Assembly: GCA_963922495.1 (NCBI GenBank)
Contig: CAWUIH010000010.1
Span: 1 to 41,865 of the forward strand
Reading direction: 5' to 3'
DNA: 41,865 nt
From: CAWUIH01 sp963922495
Lineage (GTDB): Bacteria > Pseudomonadota > Gammaproteobacteria > Coxiellales > Coxiellaceae
Positions 34,540-41,865 of this stretch are shown in pieces. The stretch's first letter is position 1. Each line of letters begins with the position of its first letter. A program made the translations under genes and the position numbers. The notes under the pieces are model-generated. The model ran no database searches. It was not told the origin of the DNA and saw only the letters and a list, made by a program, of their open reading frames with translations.

Positions 34540-34671
34540 CTAGAAAAAGCGGTTAAGCGCGATTAAATAGTTTAACCGATTGATTGAGATCGCGTAATAA
34601 AAATTGTTGAAGTCACCTTATTGGTGATAAGAAAAATTTTTATATAACGAGATGAATCAAGAGAATATGCC
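34540..34671 (-). mobile_element. MITE-like palindromic repeat element, copy 2 (one end worn away)
   Basis: Read on the minus strand this copy aligns with 4149-4278 over its whole length. Shared blocks include CTCTTGATTCATCTC, CTTATC...CAATAAGGTGA, AATTTTTATTA, GATCTCAATCAA, ATTTAATC and TTTTTCTAG. The right end keeps CTAG; the left terminal arm is not recognisable. It lies between the thiamine operon promoter and the end of manC. Its central hairpin has TCACC/GGTGA, and the CGCGAT/ATCGCG pair replaces TGTGAT/ATCACA of copy 1. Confidence 0.7.
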
Positions 34672-34733
34672 AACACATTTACTTTGCGCTATTGCATTTT
34701 CATCAACTGGTTGACATTAACTTGGTATTGTCC

Positions 34734-36182
34734 TTAACGATGACCAGTCGTTTGATCTTCCACCGCTTCAGTGCGCCCATAGACATCATCAAAACGCACA
34801 ATATCATCTTCACCTAAATAATCACCGGATTGCACCTCAATGACAATTAAAGGCTTATCATCGATATTTGCTAAACGATGTTTCACTCCTATCGGTATAT
34901 AGGTAGATTGGTTCTTCTCAAGCACAAATATTTCTTGATCCCTGGTTACCTGTGCGATTCCGCTCACGACCACCCAGTGTTCGGCGCGGTGACGGTGCAA
35001 TTGTAGTGATAATTTTGCACCAGGTTTTACGCTAATACGTTTCACTTGAAATGTCGCGCTGCGGGTTAGCGATTCATAGAATCCCCAGGGACGCTGTACA
35101 CGATGGTGACTATCTACAACACCATGATTTTTTGCTCGCAATTGTGCAACAATACTTTTTACTTTTTGTGATTCGTTTTTATGAGCCACTAACACTGCAT
35201 CATCCATTTCGACAATGATCTGATCCTGAACACCGATAGCAGCTAACAGCCGCCCTTGTGAATGTAAATAACTGTTTTTTACATTTTCAGCAATGACATC
35301 CCCTTGAATAACATTACCATGCTCATCCGTATCATGAGCTTTTGCAATGGCAGTCCAATCACCAATATCACTCCAACCTGGCGCCATGGGTGTGATGGCT
35401 GCATTCCGAGTACTTTCCATCACCGCATAATCAATGGATTCATTACGACACTGTAAAAAAGTTGCTGCATCGAGACGATAATACTGCTGTGTTTTTCTGC
35501 CTGCTTGAAATGCCGTCTGGCAACATCTATGAATGTCGGGCGCGTGGTGTTGCAACTCTGCCAAATATGACGCAGCCGTAAACATGAAGATGCCACTATT
35601 CCAATGAAACTGCTCACTCAAGATGTATTGCTGTGCTTGGGCAATCTCGGGTTTTTCGATGAAACGCTTTACTGCAAATATTTTATCTTCACTCAATGCA
35701 GCACCACTCTCTACATAGCCATAACCAGTGTGTGGTAAAGTAGGTTTGATCCCAAAAGTAAGCAATTTTCCCTGAGAGACAATCTGACGAGATTGATTAA
35801 CCGCAGCAACAAACGCACTAACCTCTTTGATCATGTGATCAGCAGGCATCACCAACAATGTCGAATCCTCGCCAGTCAATTCAGCTACTCTCATTGCTGC
35901 TATGGCAATCGCTGGTGCTGTATTGCGCCCCATCGGCTCTAGAATCACTTCCAACGGTTTAACCTTGATTTCGCGCAGTTGGTCAGACAATAAAAAATAG
36001 TGATCCTGATTAGATACAAGTAGCGGACTAGTAGCATCTTTAATATGCTGATTACGTAAAATCGTATGTTGTAAGAGTGAATATTCCCCAATTAGTTTTA
36101 AAAATTGCTTCGGTTCGGTTTGACGTGACATTGGCCACAATCGTGTCCCTGAACCACCAGAGAGAACGACAGGAATCAACAT
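34734..36182 (-). CDS. manC: Mannose-1-phosphate guanylyltransferase / mannose-6-phosphate isomerase
   Basis: This type II bifunctional enzyme (482 residues, as AlgA/ManC/WbpW) makes GDP-mannose for surface polysaccharides. The N-terminal nucleotidyltransferase has VVLSGGSGTRLWPMSRQTEP and PKQFLKL at residues 6-29, MPADHMI, and the FIEKPE motif. The C-terminal cupin (about 360-475) carries the isomerase zinc site, with RPWGFYESL, LQLHRHRAEHWVVVSG and NQSTYIPIGVKHRL. GDP-mannose is the precursor of mannose, fucose, rhamnose or perosamine residues, so it fits with the polysaccharide exporter in this window. It has its own strong promoter, divergent from purD. Confidence 0.95.
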   Translation of the reverse strand: MLIPVVLSGGSGTRLWPMSRQTEPKQFLKLIGEYSLLQHTILRNQHIKDATSPLLVSNQDHYFLLSDQLREIKVKPLEVILEPMGRNTAPAIAIAAMRVAELTGEDSTLLVMPADHMIKEVSAFVAAVNQSRQIVSQGKLLTFGIKPTLPHTGYGYVESGAALSEDKIFAVKRFIEKPEIAQAQQYILSEQFHWNSGIFMFTAASYLAELQHHAPDIHRCCQTAFQAGRKTQQYYRLDAATFLQCRNESIDYAVMESTRNAAITPMAPGWSDIGDWTAIAKAHDTDEHGNVIQGDVIAENVKNSYLHSQGRLLAAIGVQDQIIVEMDDAVLVAHKNESQKVKSIVAQLRAKNHGVVDSHHRVQRPWGFYESLTRSATFQVKRISVKPGAKLSLQLHRHRAEHWVVVSGIAQVTRDQEIFVLEKNQSTYIPIGVKHRLANIDDKPLIVIEVQSGDYLGEDDIVRFDDVYGRTEAVEDQTTGHR

Positions 36183-36227
36183 GTTTTCTAAACCTATATT
36201 ATCTTTTTAATCAGCATTTTACATTAC

Positions 36228-36256
36228 ATTAAAAATGGAACCTATTAATTTGTCAA
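36228..36256 (-). promoter_or_regulatory. Promoter of manC
   Basis: On the minus strand a perfect TTGACA (36256-36251) is followed after 17 bases by TTTAAT (36233-36228), one base from consensus. The start point would be about 40 bases upstream of the manC ATG. Confidence 0.75.
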
Positions 36257-36376
36257 TCATAAACACAAAATCGGATACATTATAACCGTATCAGCTTTCC
36301 CATGATACCGAAGTCGAAGTTCTCAAGCTAACAAATCTCGACGTAACATCGACACAAGTGGTAACATATCGCCGCT

Positions 36377-37648
36377 ATGAAGATATTGATTGTAGGAAAC
36401 GGTGGGCGCGAACATGCTTTTGCATGGAAGGTGGCCCAATCACCTCAGGTTGAACGTGTCTGGGTGGCACCAGGTAACGCTGGCACTGCTCTTGAACCTA
36501 ATACAGAGAATTTATCTATTTCGGCAACCGATATTCATAGCCTGAAACGCTTTGCTGAAGCACATGCTGTCGACTTAACCATTGTAGGGCCCGAAGCACC
36601 GTTGGCAGCAGGTATCGTCGATCTGTTTCAGCGCCACCGATTACCTATTTTTGGTCCCAGTCAACGAGCAGCGCAACTGGAAAGCTCAAAAGCATTCTGC
36701 AAAAATTTCATGAAACGCAACCACATACCAACTGCTACTTATGCTACCTTTAATCAAGCAAATGAGGCGCTTGACTATCTCAAACAACAGTCATTCCCCA
36801 TCGTAATCAAGGCCAGTGGCCTTGCAGCTGGCAAAGGCGTAGTCATTGCCCAGTCGTTGGATGAAGCACAACAAACTATCCAAGCAATGATGCAAGATCG
36901 TCAATTTGGTGACGCTGGTAGCGAGATTGTGATCGAGGAATTTTTAAATGGTACAGAATTGAGTTTTATTGCCGTGGTCGATGGAAAACACATCTTACCT
37001 CTAGCTAGCTCTCAAGATCATAAACAACGTGATGCCGGTGATAATGGCCCCAACACTGGAGGGATGGGTGCCTACTCTCCAGTAGATTTGTCTCCTGATC
37101 TGACAGAGCAAATTATTCAACAAGTGATGCAACCAACGGTTACAGCACTCAGTGACCAAGGCTCACCTTTTGTAGGGTTCTTATATGCAGGCTTAATGCT
37201 CACCAATGACGAAACTATCAAGGTGCTGGAATTTAACGTTCGCATGGGAGACCCTGAAACTCAACCAATTATGATGCGCCTGCAATCCGACCTAGTCGAA
37301 ATAATTCAAGCAGCCATGCAACAAAAACTCAATCAGTACTGTATAAAATGGGATACTCGTACAGCGCTAGGTGTGGTATTAGCCTGTGGTGGCTATCCCT
37401 TTGAATATCGCAAAGGGGATACCATTTACGGGCTCGATTACCCATTCAATTCTGATGTAAAAGTGTTTCATGCTGGTACCCAAACCTACGGCAACAGTGT
37501 GGTGACGAGTGGTGGAAGAGTATTATGTGTCACTGCGCTCGGTGACGATTTGCAGCAGGCACAACAAAAGGCCTATAATGCCGCAAAACATATTACATGG
37601 CAAGATAGTTTTTATCGTGGCGACATAGGTTCGCGTTGCTCCGCATAG
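36377..37648 (+). CDS. purD: Phosphoribosylamine-glycine ligase
   Basis: PurD joins glycine to phosphoribosylamine with ATP in the second step of purine synthesis. The 423 residues match the family. The N-terminal ILIVGNGGREHAFAWKV, the ATP-grasp part with FPIVIKASGLAAGKGVV and EEFLNGTELSF, the QDHKQRDAGDNGPNTGGMG loop and EFNVRMGDPETQ are all conserved. purL is elsewhere in the window, so the purine genes are dispersed and not an operon. The last 37 bases of the gene overlap the convergent acyl-AMP ligase gene. Confidence 0.97.
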   Translation: MKILIVGNGGREHAFAWKVAQSPQVERVWVAPGNAGTALEPNTENLSISATDIHSLKRFAEAHAVDLTIVGPEAPLAAGIVDLFQRHRLPIFGPSQRAAQLESSKAFCKNFMKRNHIPTATYATFNQANEALDYLKQQSFPIVIKASGLAAGKGVVIAQSLDEAQQTIQAMMQDRQFGDAGSEIVIEEFLNGTELSFIAVVDGKHILPLASSQDHKQRDAGDNGPNTGGMGAYSPVDLSPDLTEQIIQQVMQPTVTALSDQGSPFVGFLYAGLMLTNDETIKVLEFNVRMGDPETQPIMMRLQSDLVEIIQAAMQQKLNQYCIKWDTRTALGVVLACGGYPFEYRKGDTIYGLDYPFNSDVKVFHAGTQTYGNSVVTSGGRVLCVTALGDDLQQAQQKAYNAAKHITWQDSFYRGDIGSRCSA

Positions 37649-39312
37649 ATAGCTTTACAGTCACTACGGCGCAACTTTCCATTCACTGTTTTAGGTAACT
37701 GCTTGGGCGCCACTAACACAATATCGAATGGCTTAATACCGAAGTTTTTAATTACACAATCACGAATATTTTCCTCAATAGTTCGTTGTTGGTCGATATC
37801 TTGAATACGTGTTTCAGCCATAATAATTAATTTTTCGGTATGGTCGATCAATAATGAAAAAGCCGCGATCGCTCCCAAACGCACACGTGGGTCACACGCA
37901 CTGACAGCCCACTCAATATCTTCTGGAATGTAATTTTTGCCGCGAATAATAATATTGTCTTTCAAGCGACTGTAAATAAATAATTTGCCTTCGTACACAA
38001 AACCAAGATCACCGGTACGCAAAAAAGGCCCCTCACCCCCTGCAGTGAAAGCATTAAAAAAATGCTCTGTTGCCGTTTTGTTATCCCAGTAACCTGCGGC
38101 AACACTAGGGCCACGGAACCAAATCTCACCTATTTCAGCTTCAGCTTTGGGAACACGCGATTTTGAATCAACAATTAACAGCTGGTGATCAGGAAAACAT
38201 TGGCCTACATTTAATTGCTCGACACCATTTTTCTCAGCCACCACTGCCCGACCTTGTTGCAGCATTTTAGCATCAAAATAGTTGGCCTGGGGTTTCTGGT
38301 GTAAGTCACTCCCACTGACATATAATGTTGCCTCAGCAAGCCCATAACACGGATCAAACGACTCAAACGCAAAGCCGCTTTTTTTAAATCGACGATAAAA
38401 TTTATTGCAGCTTTGGATATGATTCATTTCTGAACCCAAAAAAGCCACCCGCCAACGGCTTAAATCCAATTGTTCAATGGTTTCTTCGAGTACCCGCTGA
38501 CAACATAGTTCATAGGCAAAATTAGGGCCACCACTGATCGCTGCGGGCAAGCGGCTGAGAGTTTCTAACCACACCGCTGGACGACGCAAAAAATCCTGTG
38601 GTGAAATAAGGTCGCTGCAAACCCCATGATAAAACGGCAATAACACGCCACAAATCAATCCCATATCATGAGTTAACGGCACCCAATTAACCGAAGCGTT
38701 CACGCTATCAGCTCCCTTTAACCGGCCAATATTCATAACATTATTAATAATATGACGATGCTTAACAACAACTCCCTTGGGCTCACCGGTGGAACCTGAG
38801 GTATACTGCAATAACGCAATATCATCCTCATCCACAGTACCACAACGAAATTTGACGGCAGTGGTTATGTCACCCATTTGCTCTAGAGTTACCACAGGGA
38901 GTGAATGTGACACGATCTGTTGCTGCAACATAGAAGTATAAGCTGTATCACTGATTATGAGACTGGGGGTTGCGTTTTTAATGATACCCAGTAACCGCTG
39001 CTGCGAAACATCAACACGGTGTTTTAGGCGATTCGGCGGGTAAACCGGAACAGCAACCACACGGGCAACAAAACAAGCAAATAACGCTACCACAAAATCA
39101 ATTTGGGTATCGTACACTAGCAACACACGTTGCCTAGGCTTCAGTTGGTACGATAAATACTGTGCATATAATTGTACTTTTGCTGCTAACTGCGAGTAAG
39201 TGATTGCATCCTTAGTGTTGCCTTGACTATCCAAAACACGATAAGCGACATCGTCGGCACTTTTATATGAATAGTATTCTAAAGCATGAATAATAGTCGA
39301 ATGCAATGTCAT
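37612..39312 (-). CDS. Fatty acyl-AMP ligase (FAAL)
   Basis: This 566-residue AMP-forming enzyme activates a free fatty acid as acyl-adenylate and passes it to the phosphopantetheine of a carrier protein instead of to CoA. The P-loop is YTSGSTGEPKGVVVKH at about residue 170. GLAEATLY is the A5 motif, and RTGDLGFVYEGKLFIYSRLK followed by DNIIIRGKNYIPEDIE is the FAAL form of motif A8. The catalytic lysine near the C-terminus is in LPKTVNGKLRRS. Carrier-directed action is supported by the adjacent ACP gene, with which its start overlaps (ATGA). No polyketide or peptide synthetase is nearby. The 3' end overlaps purD. Confidence 0.92.
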   Translation of the reverse strand: MTLHSTIIHALEYYSYKSADDVAYRVLDSQGNTKDAITYSQLAAKVQLYAQYLSYQLKPRQRVLLVYDTQIDFVVALFACFVARVVAVPVYPPNRLKHRVDVSQQRLLGIIKNATPSLIISDTAYTSMLQQQIVSHSLPVVTLEQMGDITTAVKFRCGTVDEDDIALLQYTSGSTGEPKGVVVKHRHIINNVMNIGRLKGADSVNASVNWVPLTHDMGLICGVLLPFYHGVCSDLISPQDFLRRPAVWLETLSRLPAAISGGPNFAYELCCQRVLEETIEQLDLSRWRVAFLGSEMNHIQSCNKFYRRFKKSGFAFESFDPCYGLAEATLYVSGSDLHQKPQANYFDAKMLQQGRAVVAEKNGVEQLNVGQCFPDHQLLIVDSKSRVPKAEAEIGEIWFRGPSVAAGYWDNKTATEHFFNAFTAGGEGPFLRTGDLGFVYEGKLFIYSRLKDNIIIRGKNYIPEDIEWAVSACDPRVRLGAIAAFSLLIDHTEKLIIMAETRIQDIDQQRTIEENIRDCVIKNFGIKPFDIVLVAPKQLPKTVNGKLRRSDCKAIYAEQREPMSPR

Positions 39313-39563
39313 ACTCGTTGCTTATCCGTGATCTCACGCAGCACCACGGCACTCAATTGCTGCAAGGTCTCGACATGGATAACATCTTTTTCTTTTAAAA
39401 TGATATTGAATTCGATCCCAATTGCGCTCATGAGATTGACAACATCCAATGAATCCAAACCTAACTGAGCGTGAATTTTAGCATTATCATCTATTTGCTC
39501 TAGTGGGATATGCAGTTGTACTGAAATAATTTTTTTGAGGCGTTCGTTAATTTGTGATTGCAT
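39309..39563 (-). CDS. Acyl carrier protein
   Basis: The 84-residue protein has the carrier fold with the phosphopantetheine serine in LGLDSLDVVNLM (S38). The ATG at 39563 is chosen: the reading frame runs up to 39737, but those 58 extra codons lie wholly inside the upstream gene in another frame and would add an odd hydrophobic leader. It overlaps the diiron gene by 17 bases and the FAAL gene by four, so it is almost certainly the dedicated acceptor for that ligase. It is separate from the housekeeping AcpP, which would be next to fabF. Confidence 0.92.
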   Translation of the reverse strand: MQSQINERLKKIISVQLHIPLEQIDDNAKIHAQLGLDSLDVVNLMSAIGIEFNIILKEKDVIHVETLQQLSAVVLREITDKQRV

Positions 39564-40434
39564 TGCTACACCGACTTTTAAAATATTGAGCCCAATGGCT
39601 GTCCCAACGATCAATGTAAAAGCGATCATCAGTATCCCAAGGATGAAAACCTTGTTGTCCAAATTTAAAATATTCGCTATTAAGACTAAAGAGGTCATCA
39701 GAATTGAATAGGCGTTGGTGTAAAGCTTCACGATCAATGTTCGCCAATTCCCCCTGGATCACCTTGTCCATCATCATAAAATACAATAACGCTCGCTCAA
39801 AATTCTTAAGAGTAATACGGTTAAATTCCTCCCACTCTTGTAGAAATTTTGGGTGCTGATTGGGCATATGCCCATATAAACTGGTATAAATATCAAAACA
39901 CACTCCTTTATGCTCTAGCTCTTCAGTAGCATGATAACCAAACAACAACGCCATTTGCGGCTCAAGCGACTGATAATCTGACTCGATTAACTGTGAAAAC
40001 CGTCTCAAACAAAATCCAGCAATATGCTCTAGCATAGCGGCAAAACGCAGTGAGCGATCTAAGTTTTGGTGAATATCCAAATACATCTTGAATGCAATTC
40101 GATGACCCTCAATAATGTCATAAATGCGCGCATAACCCCATTTTTGTAACGCCTCATTGAGCTTATCATGCAGGCGAGTGTGCTCTGCTTCTTGACGAAT
40201 AAACTGCTCAGCGATAGTTTTTTGATGAGGATCCGTCAGTTTATCTTTTGCAGCACGCACCGTGTGCATCCCAAAGGCCTCTGTCATTTTAATAAATACC
40301 GAATTCAAATTAAAAAAGTGGCATTCGAACGCGTTTTCGGCAATCCAATACTGGCGAAAAGCCCGTGGGCAATTAAAATGAATGGTACGTTGCTTAATTG
40401 TGATGTCTATGGGGGTCTGTTTTATCGGTAACAT
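39547..40434 (-). CDS. PF10118-like predicted metal-dependent hydrolase / ferritin-like diiron protein
   Basis: The 295-residue all-helical protein resembles the family annotated as predicted metal-dependent hydrolases (PF10118). Its metal motifs are those of ferritin-like diiron enzymes: E37 in NAFECHFF, E82-x-x-H85 in RQEAEHTRLH, E136 in MLEHIAGF and E172-x-x-H175 in YHATEELEHKG. Such sites activate oxygen for hydroxylation or desaturation, so the hydrolase label is doubtful. No signal peptide is seen. It leads the operon and overlaps the ACP gene, which suggests that it acts on the ACP-bound acyl chain loaded by the ligase. That substrate link is inference; the fold and metal ligands are seen in the sequence. 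Confidence 0.75.
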   Translation of the reverse strand: MLPIKQTPIDITIKQRTIHFNCPRAFRQYWIAENAFECHFFNLNSVFIKMTEAFGMHTVRAAKDKLTDPHQKTIAEQFIRQEAEHTRLHDKLNEALQKWGYARIYDIIEGHRIAFKMYLDIHQNLDRSLRFAAMLEHIAGFCLRRFSQLIESDYQSLEPQMALLFGYHATEELEHKGVCFDIYTSLYGHMPNQHPKFLQEWEEFNRITLKNFERALLYFMMMDKVIQGELANIDREALHQRLFNSDDLFSLNSEYFKFGQQGFHPWDTDDRFYIDRWDSHWAQYFKSRCSNAITN

Positions 40435-40659
40435 GTTACTTCATTGCCTATAGCCAACACCTCCGCATGTGATTGAGACGGGTGATCCAACCACATTAAT
40501 ATATCATTAAATAAGAATTATTGATAATTAAACTCGCAAAGATAGCTATTCGTACTCAAAACGCATGCAAAAGCGGTTTGCGAACGATTTTTTAATCAAT
40601 CATTAAGGCTGAAATGTTATTCTCATGGGACACGAACTCACTATAACAAAGAAAAAATC

Positions 40660-41652
40660 ATGCGAAATTCACAACCCAATTTACTAAAAAAGTCAACTAT
40701 TAAATTTACTGAATTTACCGATGATCAAGGCAACATCGATACCAATAAGCAGGCCGAGGCCTATTGGAATAGGCTGATAGCGCCTCAGTTAAACAACAGC
40801 AAAAAAGTAGCTTTTCTGTTTTCCGCAAACTATCAGCAAGTTAAAGAATTTAAGCAACACTACGAGTCAGGCAAAACTTACATTGTCAATGGCAGCGGTC
40901 AAGCACAGTTATTTCGTGAATTAGCTGAAAAAATAACCAGCGAACAGCAATCAAACAATGTTCGCATCATTCCCATCCCGACTTGTGAACTTCCAGGTGG
41001 GTACGGACAATTGACTCAGGATATGGTCATACCCGCTTTACGTAATTTAGCTGATTATCTAAATCAAGGATGGTTGGTATATGGAATTTATGATGAAAAC
41101 AAGCAACGCTATGCCATTGGCGGGGGTGTGGTTGAGGGTTTTGACCAAACTCCTCTGGGAAAATTAATTGGCTCAGTGTTAGCAACTTTGACCACAGGTA
41201 CAGTTGCTAGCAACAGCGATTATATAGACCATTGTAAATTGTGTTTGACTATCGCCGCCTACAAACAAGCAGCACAAAATCCAGATAAAAAACAATCACA
41301 ACATACTAAAATTGAAGAACTTACTGCAAAAGTACAGCAAAACAATATTACAAACGCAAGAGTGGAACGACCGGATTCATTTGATATGGAACAACATTCG
41401 TTATTACCCAAGCTACCTGAAGAATCTGAATCAGATAGTGAATTATCTAAAGTCAGCTCAAATTTAGGCGATTTTAACGTAGAAGATTTCTTTAAAAATA
41501 GCGACGATTCAGAGGATAATAAAGAAAAATCAACAAGCTCACACAATAGCAATGGTATTTTCTCAACAAAGAAACGGCCAAGAGACACCAAAGATGAAGA
41601 TGAATACAAACAGCCCGGTGAACAGCAAGGAAAAAAACCTCGAAATGTTTAA
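40660..41652 (+). CDS. Unrecognised protein with acidic region and basic, nuclear-localisation-like tail
   Basis: I do not recognise the family of this 330-residue protein. The first ~215 residues look like a globular alpha/beta domain (KKVAFLFSANYQQVKEFKQH; GWLVYGIYDENKQRYAIGGG). After that the sequence is disordered: Gln/Lys-rich, then acidic (EESESDSELSK at about 255-265; DDSEDNKEK), and finally basic. The tail has two clusters, KKRPR at 304-308 and KKPR at 325-328, which resemble nuclear localisation signals. There is no signal peptide or membrane segment. The ATG has a poor ribosome site (AGAAAAAATC). It is divergent from the diiron operon with 225 bases between them, and no partner gene follows. 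A secreted effector aimed at the host nucleus is one possibility; a DNA- or RNA-binding tail is another. Confidence 0.6.
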   Translation: MRNSQPNLLKKSTIKFTEFTDDQGNIDTNKQAEAYWNRLIAPQLNNSKKVAFLFSANYQQVKEFKQHYESGKTYIVNGSGQAQLFRELAEKITSEQQSNNVRIIPIPTCELPGGYGQLTQDMVIPALRNLADYLNQGWLVYGIYDENKQRYAIGGGVVEGFDQTPLGKLIGSVLATLTTGTVASNSDYIDHCKLCLTIAAYKQAAQNPDKKQSQHTKIEELTAKVQQNNITNARVERPDSFDMEQHSLLPKLPEESESDSELSKVSSNLGDFNVEDFFKNSDDSEDNKEKSTSSHNSNGIFSTKKRPRDTKDEDEYKQPGEQQGKKPRNV

Positions 41653-41865
41653 TAAAAAGGAACTATCATCTTTTTTTACTGTATAAAAATCCGAGCTTAA
41701 ATTTAGAGTCTTAGGTTTATAACATGGCTGTATTCGTGTCAAAACACCGGCAGCAAAATGGTTAAGTGAATATTTTGTTGATATAGGCACTAAAGTAATC
41801 GTACTGTCTTATTGAATATTTCGTAGAATTCATGAGCCTTCAAATTGACTGACTATTTGTTGGTG

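Noticed and set aside
39564..39737. N-terminal hydrophobic extension of the acyl carrier protein
   Set aside because: These codons lie inside the diiron gene in another frame, and the start at 39563 gives a standard-length carrier protein.
41259..41609. 116-codon Ser/Leu-rich reading frame on the minus strand
   Set aside because: It is the complement of the low-complexity acidic region of the gene at 40660-41652.
1..41865. CRISPR arrays, insertion sequences with transposase, and phage genes
   Set aside because: I looked for regularly spaced repeats, transposase or integrase motifs and phage structural genes and saw none; the only mobile-like unit is the palindromic element.

Overview
The window looks like chromosomal DNA from an AT-rich gammaproteobacterium, most plausibly a host-associated member of the Legionellales (Legionella, Coxiella or Berkiella-like). 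The grounds are a Mip-like periplasmic FKBP isomerase, a GnnA-type sugar dehydrogenase beside lpxB (needed for the 2,3-diaminoglucose lipid A known from Legionella), a POT-like transporter, and several unrecognised proteins with a C-terminal membrane anchor or a nuclear-localisation-like tail. That placement is an inference from gene content; no marker here settles the genus.

Layout. 1-2619: an unrecognised membrane-anchored protein (probably frameshifted) and a GT1-type glycosyltransferase. 2603-6383: a POT/MFS transporter, a 159-bp palindromic repeat element, tRNA-His, tRNA-Pro, two small two-helix membrane proteins and tRNA-Arg. 6512-9937: dapD-dapE of lysine/diaminopimelate synthesis and another orphan membrane-anchored protein. 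10364-13586: tRNA-Ser(GGA), the signal recognition particle RNA, then dnaX, a diverged EbfC-like gene, recR and ybaB. 13647-16696: Wzt/Wzm-type polysaccharide ABC exporter diverging from an MFS anion transporter. 16793-25831 (all minus): purL, Mip-like FKBP, putA, ppa and tadA. 25912-28006: gnnA-like gene and lpxB. 28100-28579: a decayed gene. 28679-34481 (minus): secreted HAD phosphatase, then a thiamine operon thiC-thiO-thiS-thiG-thiDE under a TPP riboswitch. 34540-34671: a second copy of the palindromic repeat. 34734-37648: manC and purD, diverging. 37612-40434 (minus): ferritin-like diiron protein, acyl carrier protein and fatty acyl-AMP ligase in one overlapping operon. 40660-41652: an orphan protein with a basic C-terminal tail.

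How the genes work together. There are three envelope modules: lipid A (gnnA-like, lpxB), GDP-mannose supply (manC) and polysaccharide export (wzm/wzt). The thiamine operon makes the pyrimidine phosphate (ThiC), oxidises glycine to the imine (ThiO), supplies the sulfur carrier (ThiS), forms the thiazole (ThiG) and then phosphorylates and couples the halves (ThiD-ThiE fusion). The diiron/ACP/FAAL trio is the best candidate for an undescribed pathway: it should activate a free fatty acid, load it on a dedicated carrier and probably oxidise it there.

The observations most worth checking are the two-copy palindromic element with paired changes between copies, an A8 slippage site in dnaX placed to give a gamma-like truncated product, the diiron-ACP-FAAL operon, and the candidate secreted proteins.
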